NCBI GenBank assembly: GCA_021796315.1
Contig: JAJYOH010000009.1
Span: 1-32,652, forward strand
Direction of reading: 5' to 3'
Length of the DNA: 32,652 bases
DNA from: Chloroflexota bacterium
Lineage (GTDB): Bacteria > Chloroflexota > Anaerolineae > Anaerolineales > Villigracilaceae
Part shown: positions 15,025-21,323 of the stretch, in pieces
Numbering within the stretch: the stretch's first letter is position 1
Layout of the letters: every line of letters starts with the position of its first letter
Program-made: the position numbers and the translations under genes
The notes under the pieces: model-generated
Told to the model about the DNA's origin: nothing
Seen by the model: the letters and a program-made list of their open reading frames with translations, nothing else
The model's database searches: none

Positions 15025-15708
15025 TTACCAAATGTAAGGAACGATGCGATATTTCACTTCTGTCATATAAGTTGAGTAACCGGAAAGTTCGCTTCGCAGC
15101 ATACGCTCCTCCAAGACGGCTCTCCTTGCGAGTATGATCGCATAAATGATTCCAAAAATGATCCCGTACAAGGAACCTAACAAGAGAGATGTTCCTATCA
15201 TAAAGATAGTAATTGCCATATACATTGGATGACGCACATAATGATAGAGGCCTGTGGAGATCACAGTCTGGCCTCGATCCTCCTGAATCCGCACCACGGG
15301 TGATAGATAGGAATTTTCGCGAAATGTTAGAAACAAAAGATAAAATGAACACAACAGGATGACTGCTCCGGCCGCCTGAAGCCAGGTGGGTACGTATGAC
15401 CAGTGAAAACGAACCGCATCAAATGACATAAAAATTATCCATGCAAATGGAAAGATAATCATCAAAATGAAAAGAGCTTTATCCCAGCCTTGTTGATTCG
15501 GCGCACTCAAGCGCATGCGTTCCTGCATCAATCCGGGATTATGTTTAAATAGCCATAGAGTGACGGCGAGATAAAAGCCAAAGAACATTCCGATAAAAAC
15601 CCATCCAGGAGTCCATGCCAGAGTGCCTGCTGGAAGGAATAAAGCCAGGGCAAAAGCTGCAAAAAAGATGACGGTCTCTCTTACCTGTTGTTTTATGTTG
15701 AGTTGCAT
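15025..15708 (-). CDS. Isoprenylcysteine/PEMT-like membrane methyltransferase
   Basis: This is a 227-residue membrane protein with about five hydrophobic segments. Its C-terminal half carries the ICMT/PEMT signature: GLYHYVRHPMYMA (about residues 150-162), then LEERMLRSELSGYSTYMTEV and a final KYRIVPYIW. Related bacterial proteins are presumed S-adenosylmethionine-dependent methyltransferases acting on small lipophilic or lipid substrates. The actual substrate is unknown. It is the first gene of the mntR-mntH-usp operon, four bases before mntR. GAGG lies six bases before the ATG. Its link to manganese is not obvious. Confidence 0.85.
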   Translation of the reverse strand: MQLNIKQQVRETVIFFAAFALALFLPAGTLAWTPGWVFIGMFFGFYLAVTLWLFKHNPGLMQERMRLSAPNQQGWDKALFILMIIFPFAWIIFMSFDAVRFHWSYVPTWLQAAGAVILLCSFYLLFLTFRENSYLSPVVRIQEDRGQTVISTGLYHYVRHPMYMAITIFMIGTSLLLGSLYGIIFGIIYAIILARRAVLEERMLRSELSGYSTYMTEVKYRIVPYIW

Positions 15709-15749
15709 ATGTCGCCTCGTTAGAAATTGATGTATATAACTAAAAATAT

Positions 15750-15767
15750 ATTTAGTCGTGACTAAAT
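15750..15767. promoter_or_regulatory. 18-bp palindromic operator candidate for MntR
   Basis: ATTTAGTC, two bases (GT), then GACTAAAT: a perfect 8-2-8 inverted repeat about 42 bp upstream of the operon's first ATG. It lies in an AT-rich promoter region with TATATT and TATATA candidates nearby. Size and symmetry suit a DtxR-family dimer site. Assignment to MntR is inference from adjacency. Confidence 0.65.
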
Positions 15768-15780
15768 TATTCTAGTCCAA

Positions 15781-15819
15781 AAAGAAAGCCGAGTCAAGGG
15801 ACTCGGCTTTCTTTTTCCA
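15781..15819. terminator. Bidirectional rho-independent terminator
   Basis: AAAGAAAGCCGAGTC (15781-15795) and GACTCGGCTTTCTTT (15800-15814) form a 15-bp perfect stem with an AAGG loop. T tracts exist on both strands. It probably ends the leftward trhA transcript before the ICMT-mntR operon. Confidence 0.88.
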
Positions 15820-15860
15820 TTGTACCTATTATTATAGCGCAAGGTTTGTGTGGGCAGGGT

Positions 15861-15921
15861 CAGAGTCCGCCAATCTGCGCGAATAAAATTAGCGCAGATT
15901 AGCGTAGATTGGCGGACTCTG
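15861..15921. repeat. Nested inverted repeat (REP/MITE-like)
   Basis: CAGAGTCCGCCAATCT (15861-15876) is the exact reverse complement of AGATTGGCGGACTCTG (15906-15921). Inside it AATCTGCGC (15872-15880) pairs with GCGCAGATT (15892-15900), so two alternative hairpins are possible. It lies in the 148-bp gap between a terminator and the 58-residue ORF, where no gene is seen. No T tract follows, so it is not a simple terminator. Confidence 0.8.
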
Positions 15922-15962
15922 CTCAAGGCTGCAGGGCTTTCTCGCGACTTTGCGCTGTAATA

Positions 15963-16139
15963 CTATTGTCTTTTTCTAGACTGTCTTCCGCCTGCCAGCA
16001 GGGCGATTATCAAAAAGGGGATTGAAATCCATGTAAAGATATTGTCGTTTGTTATGAATCCAACTGCCAGAAATGCGATCCCGGCTAGAAGAAAAATGGG
16101 GGAGGCTTTGCGCAGCCACGAAAATAGATTCGGTCTCAT
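15963..16139 (-). CDS. 58-residue two-helix membrane protein coupled to trhA
   Basis: This small protein begins at an ATG that overlaps the TGA of the trhA-like gene (ATGA). It has two hydrophobic segments (SPIFLLAGIAFLAVGFIT and FTWISIPFLIIALLAGG) separated by a short NDN turn. It has a basic N-terminal MRPNLFSWLRK and a basic tail (RQSRKRQ). No ribosome site is visible, so translation would rely on re-initiation. The frame continues upstream through trhA, but that part is a shadow. No family is recognised. The hydrophobic pattern and the overlap support a real gene. Confidence 0.6.
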   Translation of the reverse strand: MRPNLFSWLRKASPIFLLAGIAFLAVGFITNDNIFTWISIPFLIIALLAGGRQSRKRQ

Positions 16140-16789
16140 CTGTAAACTGCTGGCGCGATGTAAACTGCGATGGCAATGAAATGTGCTAAAGCAGCCAGGA
16201 TCACAAAGATATGCCACACTTCGTGGAAGCCGAATTTGCCGGGGAAGAAATCCAATTTCTTGGTGATGTACACCACCGCGCCCAAGGTGTAAGTCACACC
16301 GCCGATCAAAAGCCACACCATCGCTCCAACCGGCAGGACGCGCAACATTTCGCCGATGGCGGCTAAAGCCAGCCAGCCCATGACTACGTATACACCGGCC
16401 GTCAACCAGCGTGGAGCATTGATAATGAACATCTTGACCACTATCCCAATCACGGCCAGCGACCAGATAATGGCGAGCATGCCCCATTTCCAAAAGCCTG
16501 TGAACATGATGGCGCAAATGGGGGTGTAAGTTCCGGCGATCAGGATGTAAATTGCAGAGTGATCGAATTTGCGAAGATTCTCAATAATTTTTGGCTTTGC
16601 TCTAACCATGTGATATGTCGCACTGGCGGCAAAAAGTAAGATCAAGCTCACACCGTAAATGCTCAACGAGACTTCTTTTACGAAACTATGCCAGCCGATC
16701 ACTATCAATGCGATCAGCCCAATTGCCGCGACAATTGCGGCGAAGAAATGAGTGAGCCCATTAACAGGCTCGCGAAGTTTTTTTATCAT
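16136..16789 (-). CDS. trhA: Hemolysin III / TrhA family membrane protein
   Basis: This is a 217-residue, seven-helix protein of the hemolysin-III/TrhA (PAQR-related) family. Family motifs are present: REPVNGLTHFFAA at the N-terminus, ASATYHMV with FDHSAIYILIAGTYTP in the middle, and GFHEVWHIFVILAALAHF near the C-terminus. These histidines form the presumed zinc site. In E. coli, TrhA influences membrane energy homeostasis; haemolysis is not its established role. AAAGGA precedes the ATG. It follows a terminator-like hairpin downstream of the STAS-like gene and overlaps the next small ORF by four bases. Confidence 0.93.
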   Translation of the reverse strand: MIKKLREPVNGLTHFFAAIVAAIGLIALIVIGWHSFVKEVSLSIYGVSLILLFAASATYHMVRAKPKIIENLRKFDHSAIYILIAGTYTPICAIMFTGFWKWGMLAIIWSLAVIGIVVKMFIINAPRWLTAGVYVVMGWLALAAIGEMLRVLPVGAMVWLLIGGVTYTLGAVVYITKKLDFFPGKFGFHEVWHIFVILAALAHFIAIAVYIAPAVYR

Positions 16790-16821
16790 GTTTTTCCTTT
16801 GGCTTTCCTATTTGAACTGGC

Positions 16822-16857
16822 AAAAAAATTCCGCAAAGCCGGATGACTCTGCGGAAT
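16822..16857 (-). terminator. Terminator of the membrane-protein/STAS-like pair
   Basis: On the minus strand ATTCCGCA (16850-16857) pairs with TGCGGAAT (16828-16835) across a 14-base loop and is followed by seven T. It lies just after the stop of the STAS-like gene. Confidence 0.8.
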
Positions 16858-16861
16858 AAAG

Positions 16862-17224
16862 TTAATCCTGAATCAACCAGTTCTTGGCTTCCTCTTCATA
16901 CTCGAAATACTTCAGTGGCTGACCCGTGAGCTTCGAGAGCATGTCGCCCAGGGTCCGCTTGAAGCCGCTGACTCCCAGTACCGCTGTTTTGCGGACGTGG
17001 TCTTTTGTTTTGGCGGACGCGTCATTGAGTGCGCCCATTAGATCCGCCCCGACCTGGGTATCTTTGAAATTGGAAATTACCAGCACAGAGTTTATTGGCT
17101 CTTTTAAGACAACTTCTTGCACCGCGGCAAGTTCATCTTTAACTGCCTGCGAATTATAGAATAGGCTGGAGAAATCCTGATAGAAGATTTTCTTTCCGCT
17201 GTACTCAATCCATTTGGATTTCAT
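16862..17224 (-). CDS. STAS/SEC14-like (SpoIIAA-like) protein
   Basis: This is a 120-residue soluble protein. The pattern KKIFYQDFSSL, then VKDELAAVQEVVLKEP, SVLVISNFKDTQVGADLMG, and a final KYFEYEEEAKNWLIQD resembles the small STAS/SEC14-like alpha/beta domain proteins (SpoIIAA-like). The late YFEYEEEAKNWL helix is typical of that group. No phosphorylatable serine in an anti-sigma-antagonist context can be assigned with confidence. It starts two bases after the stop of the upstream membrane protein. Function is unknown; binding of a small ligand or partner protein is a guess. Confidence 0.7.
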   Translation of the reverse strand: MKSKWIEYSGKKIFYQDFSSLFYNSQAVKDELAAVQEVVLKEPINSVLVISNFKDTQVGADLMGALNDASAKTKDHVRKTAVLGVSGFKRTLGDMLSKLTGQPLKYFEYEEEAKNWLIQD

Positions 17225-17226
17225 GG

Positions 17227-17673
17227 CTAGCCTCTTTTGCTCTTGACAGGGCTGGCAGTGGATTGCTGGTGCCCTTCAAAATAAAGAGCCAATCCGGTTG
17301 CTAAAGCGCCGAGACCTTCCCACAGGCCGATGCCGAAGAAACGCGCCGGGGCAATACCCGTGAGAACGACAATTGAGAAGACGATGAATGTCAATGTGCG
17401 GAAAGGTACCGTCCATTGATAGAATTTCTTGAAATCAGTTGCCACAGCAAGGATGTAATAAACACCCATATTGAACGAAGCCATGGCAGAAGCCATCATA
17501 AAGACAATCGTGTAATCCCCGGCGGCGCGTGAGGCGCGATCAAGCGGAGTAAAACCCAAAAGCGACAAAAGAATCTCGGGGCGGATCAGCCCCAAAAGTC
17601 CAAGAAGAACCGCAAGAACTCCAAAGACAAACATTGTCCAACCCGATGCGTCGCGAATTTTAAATTTTTCCAT
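17227..17673 (-). CDS. Four-helix membrane protein of unknown function
   Basis: This 148-residue protein starts at the ATG at 17673, with GGAG eight bases upstream. The longer frame to 17784 would run through the promoter. Four hydrophobic segments are evident (MFVFGVLAVLLGLLGLI, a segment around FMMASAMASFNMGVYYILAV, LTFIVFSIVVLTGIA, and FFGIGLWEGLGALATGLALYF). The tail is polar and basic (SPVKSKRG). No catalytic motif is visible and the family is not recognised. It is two bases from the STAS-like gene, so the two are co-translated. Confidence 0.75.
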   Translation of the reverse strand: MEKFKIRDASGWTMFVFGVLAVLLGLLGLIRPEILLSLLGFTPLDRASRAAGDYTIVFMMASAMASFNMGVYYILAVATDFKKFYQWTVPFRTLTFIVFSIVVLTGIAPARFFGIGLWEGLGALATGLALYFEGHQQSTASPVKSKRG

Positions 17674-17695
17674 GAAGTAGTCTCCAGTCGCCGAA

Positions 17696-17725
17696 ATTAT
17701 ACACGGGTTGGGTCGCACTGTGCAA
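17696..17725 (-). promoter_or_regulatory. Promoter of the membrane-protein/STAS-like operon
   Basis: The minus strand reads TTGCAC (17720-17725), an 18-bp spacer, and TATAAT (17696-17701), 22 bp before the ATG at 17673. Confidence 0.65.
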
Positions 17726-17745
17726 ACAGAATTGTTTGGCTTTTC

Positions 17746-17754
17746 TGCTATACT
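17746..17754 (+). promoter_or_regulatory. Extended -10 promoter of the deoxynucleoside kinase gene
   Basis: TGCTATACT lies 18 bp before the ATG at 17773, with no matching -35. The promoter is divergent from the operon on the other strand. Confidence 0.5.
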
Positions 17755-17772
17755 TGCCGGGACGAGGCTCAC

Positions 17773-18417
17773 ATGGCAAAACATTTGGTGTTGGTAGCAG
17801 GGAACATCGGCGCGGGGAAGACGTCACTCACGGAGCGGATCGGCGCGCGGTTGGGGTGGCGTTCGGGATTCGAGTCGGTGGCGGACAACCCGTATCTTTC
17901 CGACTTTTATGCGGACATGCACGCCTGGTCCTTTCACTTGCAGATATTTTTTCTCGGCCACCGCGCCGAGCAGTATCTCGAGGCATCGCATGATGCCCGC
18001 TCGGCGATTTTAGATCGTAGTATTTACGAAGACTTTTATATTTTTGCGCGCGCATTACATCACATGGGGAATCTGGCGGAACGCGATTATCTTTCTTACA
18101 ATCGTTTGTTTGACCTGGTGGTGGACAGCCTGCCTCGCCCCGATCTTTTGGTTTATCTCAAAGCGCCTGTTCCGGTTTTGATGAATCGCATTCATCGCCG
18201 CGCCCGTAATATCGAGACGGGCATCAGCGCCGAATATCTTTCCCTGCTCGATTCTTTTTATGATGAATGGCTGGCGGCCTTTGACCTTTGTCCGGTGTTG
18301 ACCATTCGCTCGGATGATATGGATTTTGTCCATCAGCCGCAGCATTTGGAAACGGTCGTGCAAAGAATTCAAGATAAGCTTGCGGGTAAGGAAGAAGTTG
18401 ATCTGAGAAGCGGCTAG
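17773..18417 (+). CDS. Deoxynucleoside kinase (dGK/dAK type)
   Basis: This is a 214-residue soluble kinase that phosphorylates deoxynucleosides for the dNTP salvage pathway. The P-loop is GNIGAGKTS (residues 10-18), the DRS motif is DRSIYED (81-87), and the arginine-rich lid is NRIHRRARNIE (about 138-148). Bacterial members of this group prefer purines or cytidine, and the sequence alone does not settle which. GAGG lies five bases before the ATG. It is followed after 22 bp by a signalling phosphatase gene, probably in one transcript. Confidence 0.9.
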   Translation: MAKHLVLVAGNIGAGKTSLTERIGARLGWRSGFESVADNPYLSDFYADMHAWSFHLQIFFLGHRAEQYLEASHDARSAILDRSIYEDFYIFARALHHMGNLAERDYLSYNRLFDLVVDSLPRPDLLVYLKAPVPVLMNRIHRRARNIETGISAEYLSLLDSFYDEWLAAFDLCPVLTIRSDDMDFVHQPQHLETVVQRIQDKLAGKEEVDLRSG

Positions 18418-18439
18418 ATATATTTTATGGGTGCCCGGC

Positions 18440-19678
18440 ATGGATGAATCTGTCTTCCAAAAAATACCACTGTTTTCGGATGTGCCGTCCGATGAGATCG
18501 TTAAAATGGTGCGAGGGTTACCGATCTTATCGCACGAAGCTGGTGAGTATTTATTTCGAAATGGCGATCCGGGCGAGCACCTTTATGTGGTAATGGACGG
18601 CGCTTTGGAAATTGTGCTCGCCGCCGATTCCCCAGATGAATTGCTTCTGAGGGTTTGCGGCCCCGGTGAGTATGTGGGCGAGATGGGGTTGATCTTGCAG
18701 GATGGCAAACGGACCGCCAGCGTGCGCGCCAAGGAAAGAAGCCGTACGTGGGTTTTGAGCCGCGCAAAGTTTACACAGATTTTGCAGCAATGGCCGGTCA
18801 TTGCTTATTCCATGGTTAATATTCTCAGTCAGCGGTTGGACGCGACGAATACAGCCACCTTCCATGATCTGACCGAAAAGAATCACCAGTTACAAAAAGC
18901 TTACGATGATCTGAAAGCCGCGCAGGAATTGTTGATCGAGAAGGAACGCCTCGAGCGGGAACTTCAAGTGGCCGCTGAAATTCAGTTGAGCATTCTTCCC
19001 GATGTATTGCCAGTTGTCGAAAAATTTGATTTTGGCGCGCGGATTTTACCAGCGCGTCAGGTGGGCGGCGATTTTTACGATGTGTTTAAAGCGGACAAGC
19101 CCAGGCTTGGGGTCGTGATCGGCGATGTCGCCGATAAAGGCGTGCCGTCCGCTTTGTTCATGGCGCGGACTCACGCTCTGATCATGGCCGAAGCTGATAC
19201 GCGCGGCATGGCGCCGGGCGAAGTTATGCAATTAGTTAATTACCACATCACGCGCTTGGAAAAATCCATACAGTTCGTGACAGCTTTGTATGGCCTGTTG
19301 AATGTCGAAACCGGAGAATTTTCCTATGCCCGCGCCGGACACGAACCGCCGCTGGTTTTGAATCCGGACGGGACGGTGGAACGCATCCCTTATTCGCCCG
19401 GAATGTCTTTGGGATTATGGGATACGATCACGCTGGACGAGCGCGTCGTTAAACTGAATCCTGGTTCGACGCTTCTTTTATTCACGGACGGGATGACGGA
19501 TTGCCGAAATCCGGATGGCGTTGCCTTCGGCCTCGAACGAATCAAAACCACGTTGAGCGGGTTGGTTGGCTGTTCGGCGCAGGAAGTTTGCGATAAATTA
19601 TTGGAGACTTTACTGAATTATCAAAATGGGTCAAAACAGGACGATGATGTAACGCTGGTGGCTATCCATGCAAAATAA
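18440..19678 (+). CDS. cNMP-binding, SpoIIE-type serine phosphatase
   Basis: This is a 412-residue cytoplasmic signalling protein. Residues about 2-125 form a cyclic-nucleotide-binding domain (GEYLFRNGDPGEHLYVVMDG, then GEYVGEMGLIL and RTAS at the phosphate-binding cassette). Residues about 145-175 are a coiled coil (EKNHQLQKAYDDLKAAQELL). Residues about 180-412 are a PP2C/SpoIIE phosphatase with the metal-binding motifs GGDFYD (209-214), GDVADKG (228-234), FTDGMTD (348-354) and DDDVTL (401-406). It probably dephosphorylates an anti-sigma-factor antagonist in response to a bound nucleotide. No partner kinase is adjacent. The ATG is chosen over an in-frame GTG nine bases earlier; neither has a strong ribosome site. 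Confidence 0.92.
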   Translation: MDESVFQKIPLFSDVPSDEIVKMVRGLPILSHEAGEYLFRNGDPGEHLYVVMDGALEIVLAADSPDELLLRVCGPGEYVGEMGLILQDGKRTASVRAKERSRTWVLSRAKFTQILQQWPVIAYSMVNILSQRLDATNTATFHDLTEKNHQLQKAYDDLKAAQELLIEKERLERELQVAAEIQLSILPDVLPVVEKFDFGARILPARQVGGDFYDVFKADKPRLGVVIGDVADKGVPSALFMARTHALIMAEADTRGMAPGEVMQLVNYHITRLEKSIQFVTALYGLLNVETGEFSYARAGHEPPLVLNPDGTVERIPYSPGMSLGLWDTITLDERVVKLNPGSTLLLFTDGMTDCRNPDGVAFGLERIKTTLSGLVGCSAQEVCDKLLETLLNYQNGSKQDDDVTLVAIHAK

Positions 19679-19694
19679 GGCATCAAAATAATTT

Positions 19695-19726
19695 GAGACC
19701 GGAAGCAGCGCCTCCGGTCTCTTTTT
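19695..19726 (+). terminator. Rho-independent terminator after the phosphatase gene
   Basis: GAGACCGGA (19695-19703) and TCCGGTCTC (19713-19721) form a 9-bp stem with a 9-base loop and a T5 tract. It lies between convergent genes. Confidence 0.88.
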
Positions 19727-19728
19727 GT

Positions 19729-20871
19729 TTATGCTTTTTTCAATGCCTGTTCAATATCTGCCAGAAGATCATCTTTATGTTCGATGCCAACGGAGAGTCG
19801 TACAAGCCCGGGGTCAACTTCAAGCTGCGAACCGGCGGTGGAAAGATGCGTCATGGCGGCGGGGACTTCTATCAATGATTCGACTCCGCCCAGGGATTCG
19901 GCCAGCGTGAAAATTTTTGTCGCCTCAGCAAATTTGACGGCTGAGTCGCGTCCGCCTTTCATGATGATGGAGATCATGCCGCCGCCATTTTTCATTTGTT
20001 GACGGGCAATGCTGGCTTGCGGGTGGCTGGAATGGAACGGATATAAGACGCGGCTGATTTTGGAATGACCCGCTAAAAAGTCCGCGAGAGAGGCGGCGTT
20101 TTCAGCGTGGCGTTCCATCCGCAGAGGCAGAGTCTTGATCCCGCGCAGAACGAGGAAACAATCCATCGGTCCCGGAATCGCGCCGACCGCGTTTTGCAGG
20201 AAGGCGAGCTTTTCGTAAAGTTCTTTGTCTTTGACGACGACTGCGCCGCCGACGGTATCCGAATGTCCGCCGAGATATTTTGTCATCGAGTGGACGACGA
20301 TATCCGCGCCGAGTTCGAGCGGACGTTGAAGATAAGGCGTGGCGAAAGTATTGTCCACAACGAGCAAAGGATGATTGGGATGCGCGTGAACGATCTCGGC
20401 AATCGCGCGAATATCGGCGATGCTGAGCAGGGGGTTGGTGGGCGTTTCAAGCCAGACGATGCGAGTCTGCGGAGTCAACGAGTCGGCGACGTTTTCGGGA
20501 TCGGTGGTGTCTATAAAATCAAATTTCATTCCGAAACGCGTAAGCACTTTATCGAAGAGGCGGAAGGTCCCGCCGTAGACATCGTTGCCCGCCAGAACGT
20601 GATCGCCGCTTGAAATGAGTCGCAAAACTGTGTCGGTGGCAGCCATGCCGGATGAAAAGGCCAGGCCGTATGCGCTGCCTTCAAGCGCGGCCAGACAATT
20701 TTCCAGCGCGAAGCGTGTGGGATTTTTGGTGCGCGAATATTCATATCCCTGACGCGTTTTGCCGATCCCATCTTGTGCGTAGGTGGATGTTTGATAAATC
20801 GGCGTCATGACCGCGCCGTTTTTCGGATCCGGTTCCTGTCCCGCGTGAATGGCAAGCGATTCGAATTTCAT
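19729..20871 (-). CDS. Cystathionine gamma-synthase/lyase-type PLP enzyme
   Basis: This is a 380-residue Cys/Met-metabolism PLP enzyme of the transsulfuration family. The pyridoxal lysine is Lys198 in HSMTKYLGGHSD, Asp173 in VVDNTFATP binds the ring nitrogen, and YEYSRTKNPT (43-52) and FSSGMAA (72-78) bind phosphate. The C-terminal PGLVRLSVGIE is the usual signature. Whether it is cystathionine gamma-synthase, gamma-lyase or O-acetylhomoserine sulfhydrylase cannot be decided here. AGGAG lies seven bases before the ATG. It is monocistronic with an apparent TTGACA promoter. There is no room for a SAM riboswitch in the short leader. Confidence 0.92.
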   Translation of the reverse strand: MKFESLAIHAGQEPDPKNGAVMTPIYQTSTYAQDGIGKTRQGYEYSRTKNPTRFALENCLAALEGSAYGLAFSSGMAATDTVLRLISSGDHVLAGNDVYGGTFRLFDKVLTRFGMKFDFIDTTDPENVADSLTPQTRIVWLETPTNPLLSIADIRAIAEIVHAHPNHPLLVVDNTFATPYLQRPLELGADIVVHSMTKYLGGHSDTVGGAVVVKDKELYEKLAFLQNAVGAIPGPMDCFLVLRGIKTLPLRMERHAENAASLADFLAGHSKISRVLYPFHSSHPQASIARQQMKNGGGMISIIMKGGRDSAVKFAEATKIFTLAESLGGVESLIEVPAAMTHLSTAGSQLEVDPGLVRLSVGIEHKDDLLADIEQALKKA

Positions 20872-20912
20872 TTAGGCTCCTGTGTAAAGAGAAGTTGGGA
20901 AAGTGTGGCTGC

Positions 20913-20940
20913 TGGATAATTCGGCGCTTTGCTCTGTCAA
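20913..20940 (-). promoter_or_regulatory. Candidate promoter of the transsulfuration enzyme gene
   Basis: The minus strand has a consensus TTGACA (20935-20940), a 16-bp spacer and a weak -10, TATCCA (20913-20918), 41 bp before the ATG. Confidence 0.45.
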
Positions 20941-21017
20941 CGTTTCCGGCAGGAGCAGATTCCCATTTTATCGAATGATATCTCTTCGGGTATTATATAA
21001 CACCCCATCGGATTTCG

Positions 21018-21036
21018 AGTATCATTGCCCGATACT
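21018..21036. repeat. Inverted repeat AGTATC-N7-GATACT
   Basis: AGTATC (21018-21023) and GATACT (21031-21036) are exact complements. A further GATACT lies at 21165-21170 after a run of eight C. The site may be an operator. No gene is seen between 20941 and 21187 apart from these repeats. Confidence 0.4.
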
Positions 21037-21071
21037 GGGGGCGCTCAAAGGTTGTTGGTAAATAGGCTCAA

Positions 21072-21121
21072 GCCGCCGTCCTCGGCGGCGCTTTGCGAGT
21101 AAATCCTGCGCCGAGGACGGC
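21072..21121. repeat. GC-rich inverted repeat (REP-like)
   Basis: GCCGTCCTCGGCG (21075-21087) is the exact reverse complement of CGCCGAGGACGGC (21109-21121). The left arm can also fold alone: GCCGCC (21072-21077) with GGCGGC (21084-21089). No T tract follows. It looks like an intergenic repetitive palindrome. Confidence 0.75.
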
Positions 21122-21187
21122 GCAGGGAGCAAACTCATCTACATACTTTTAGCGCACCCCCCCCGATACTCCTGGAGGAGTAATCCT

Positions 21188-21289
21188 GTGAATACTTCAA
21201 ACCATACTTTCGGCGAATACGAAGATTACATGCGCGCTTATCCGCCTGTGGCAAACGGCGAGAAGAGACAATCTGATTTGTTTGTATAA
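21188..21289 (+). CDS. Possible 33-residue small protein
   Basis: A GTG-initiated frame with an excellent ribosome site, GGAGGAG, seven bases upstream. It would encode a hydrophilic acidic/aromatic peptide starting MNTSNHTFGEYEDYMRAYPP and ending in RQSDLFV. No family is recognised. It ends 34 bp before rtcB, and its stop overlaps a TATAAT (21284-21289) that could serve rtcB. It may be a real small gene, a leader, or the 5' remnant of a lost gene. Confidence 0.35.
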   Translation: MNTSNHTFGEYEDYMRAYPPVANGEKRQSDLFV

Positions 21290-21323
21290 TTTATTTGGAT
21301 GTTTCACTTTGCGAAAGACGTGA

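Noticed and set aside
15831..15836. Minus-strand TATAAT as promoter of the mntR operon
   Set aside because: A strong terminator (15781-15814) lies between it and the operon, so it is unlikely to drive those genes.
15963..16517. 184-residue minus-strand ORF overlapping trhA
   Set aside because: Only its last 58 residues, from the coupled ATG at 16139, look like protein. The rest is trhA read in another frame.
20872..20912. SAM riboswitch before the transsulfuration gene
   Set aside because: The inferred leader is only about 35 bases and shows no suitable helices.
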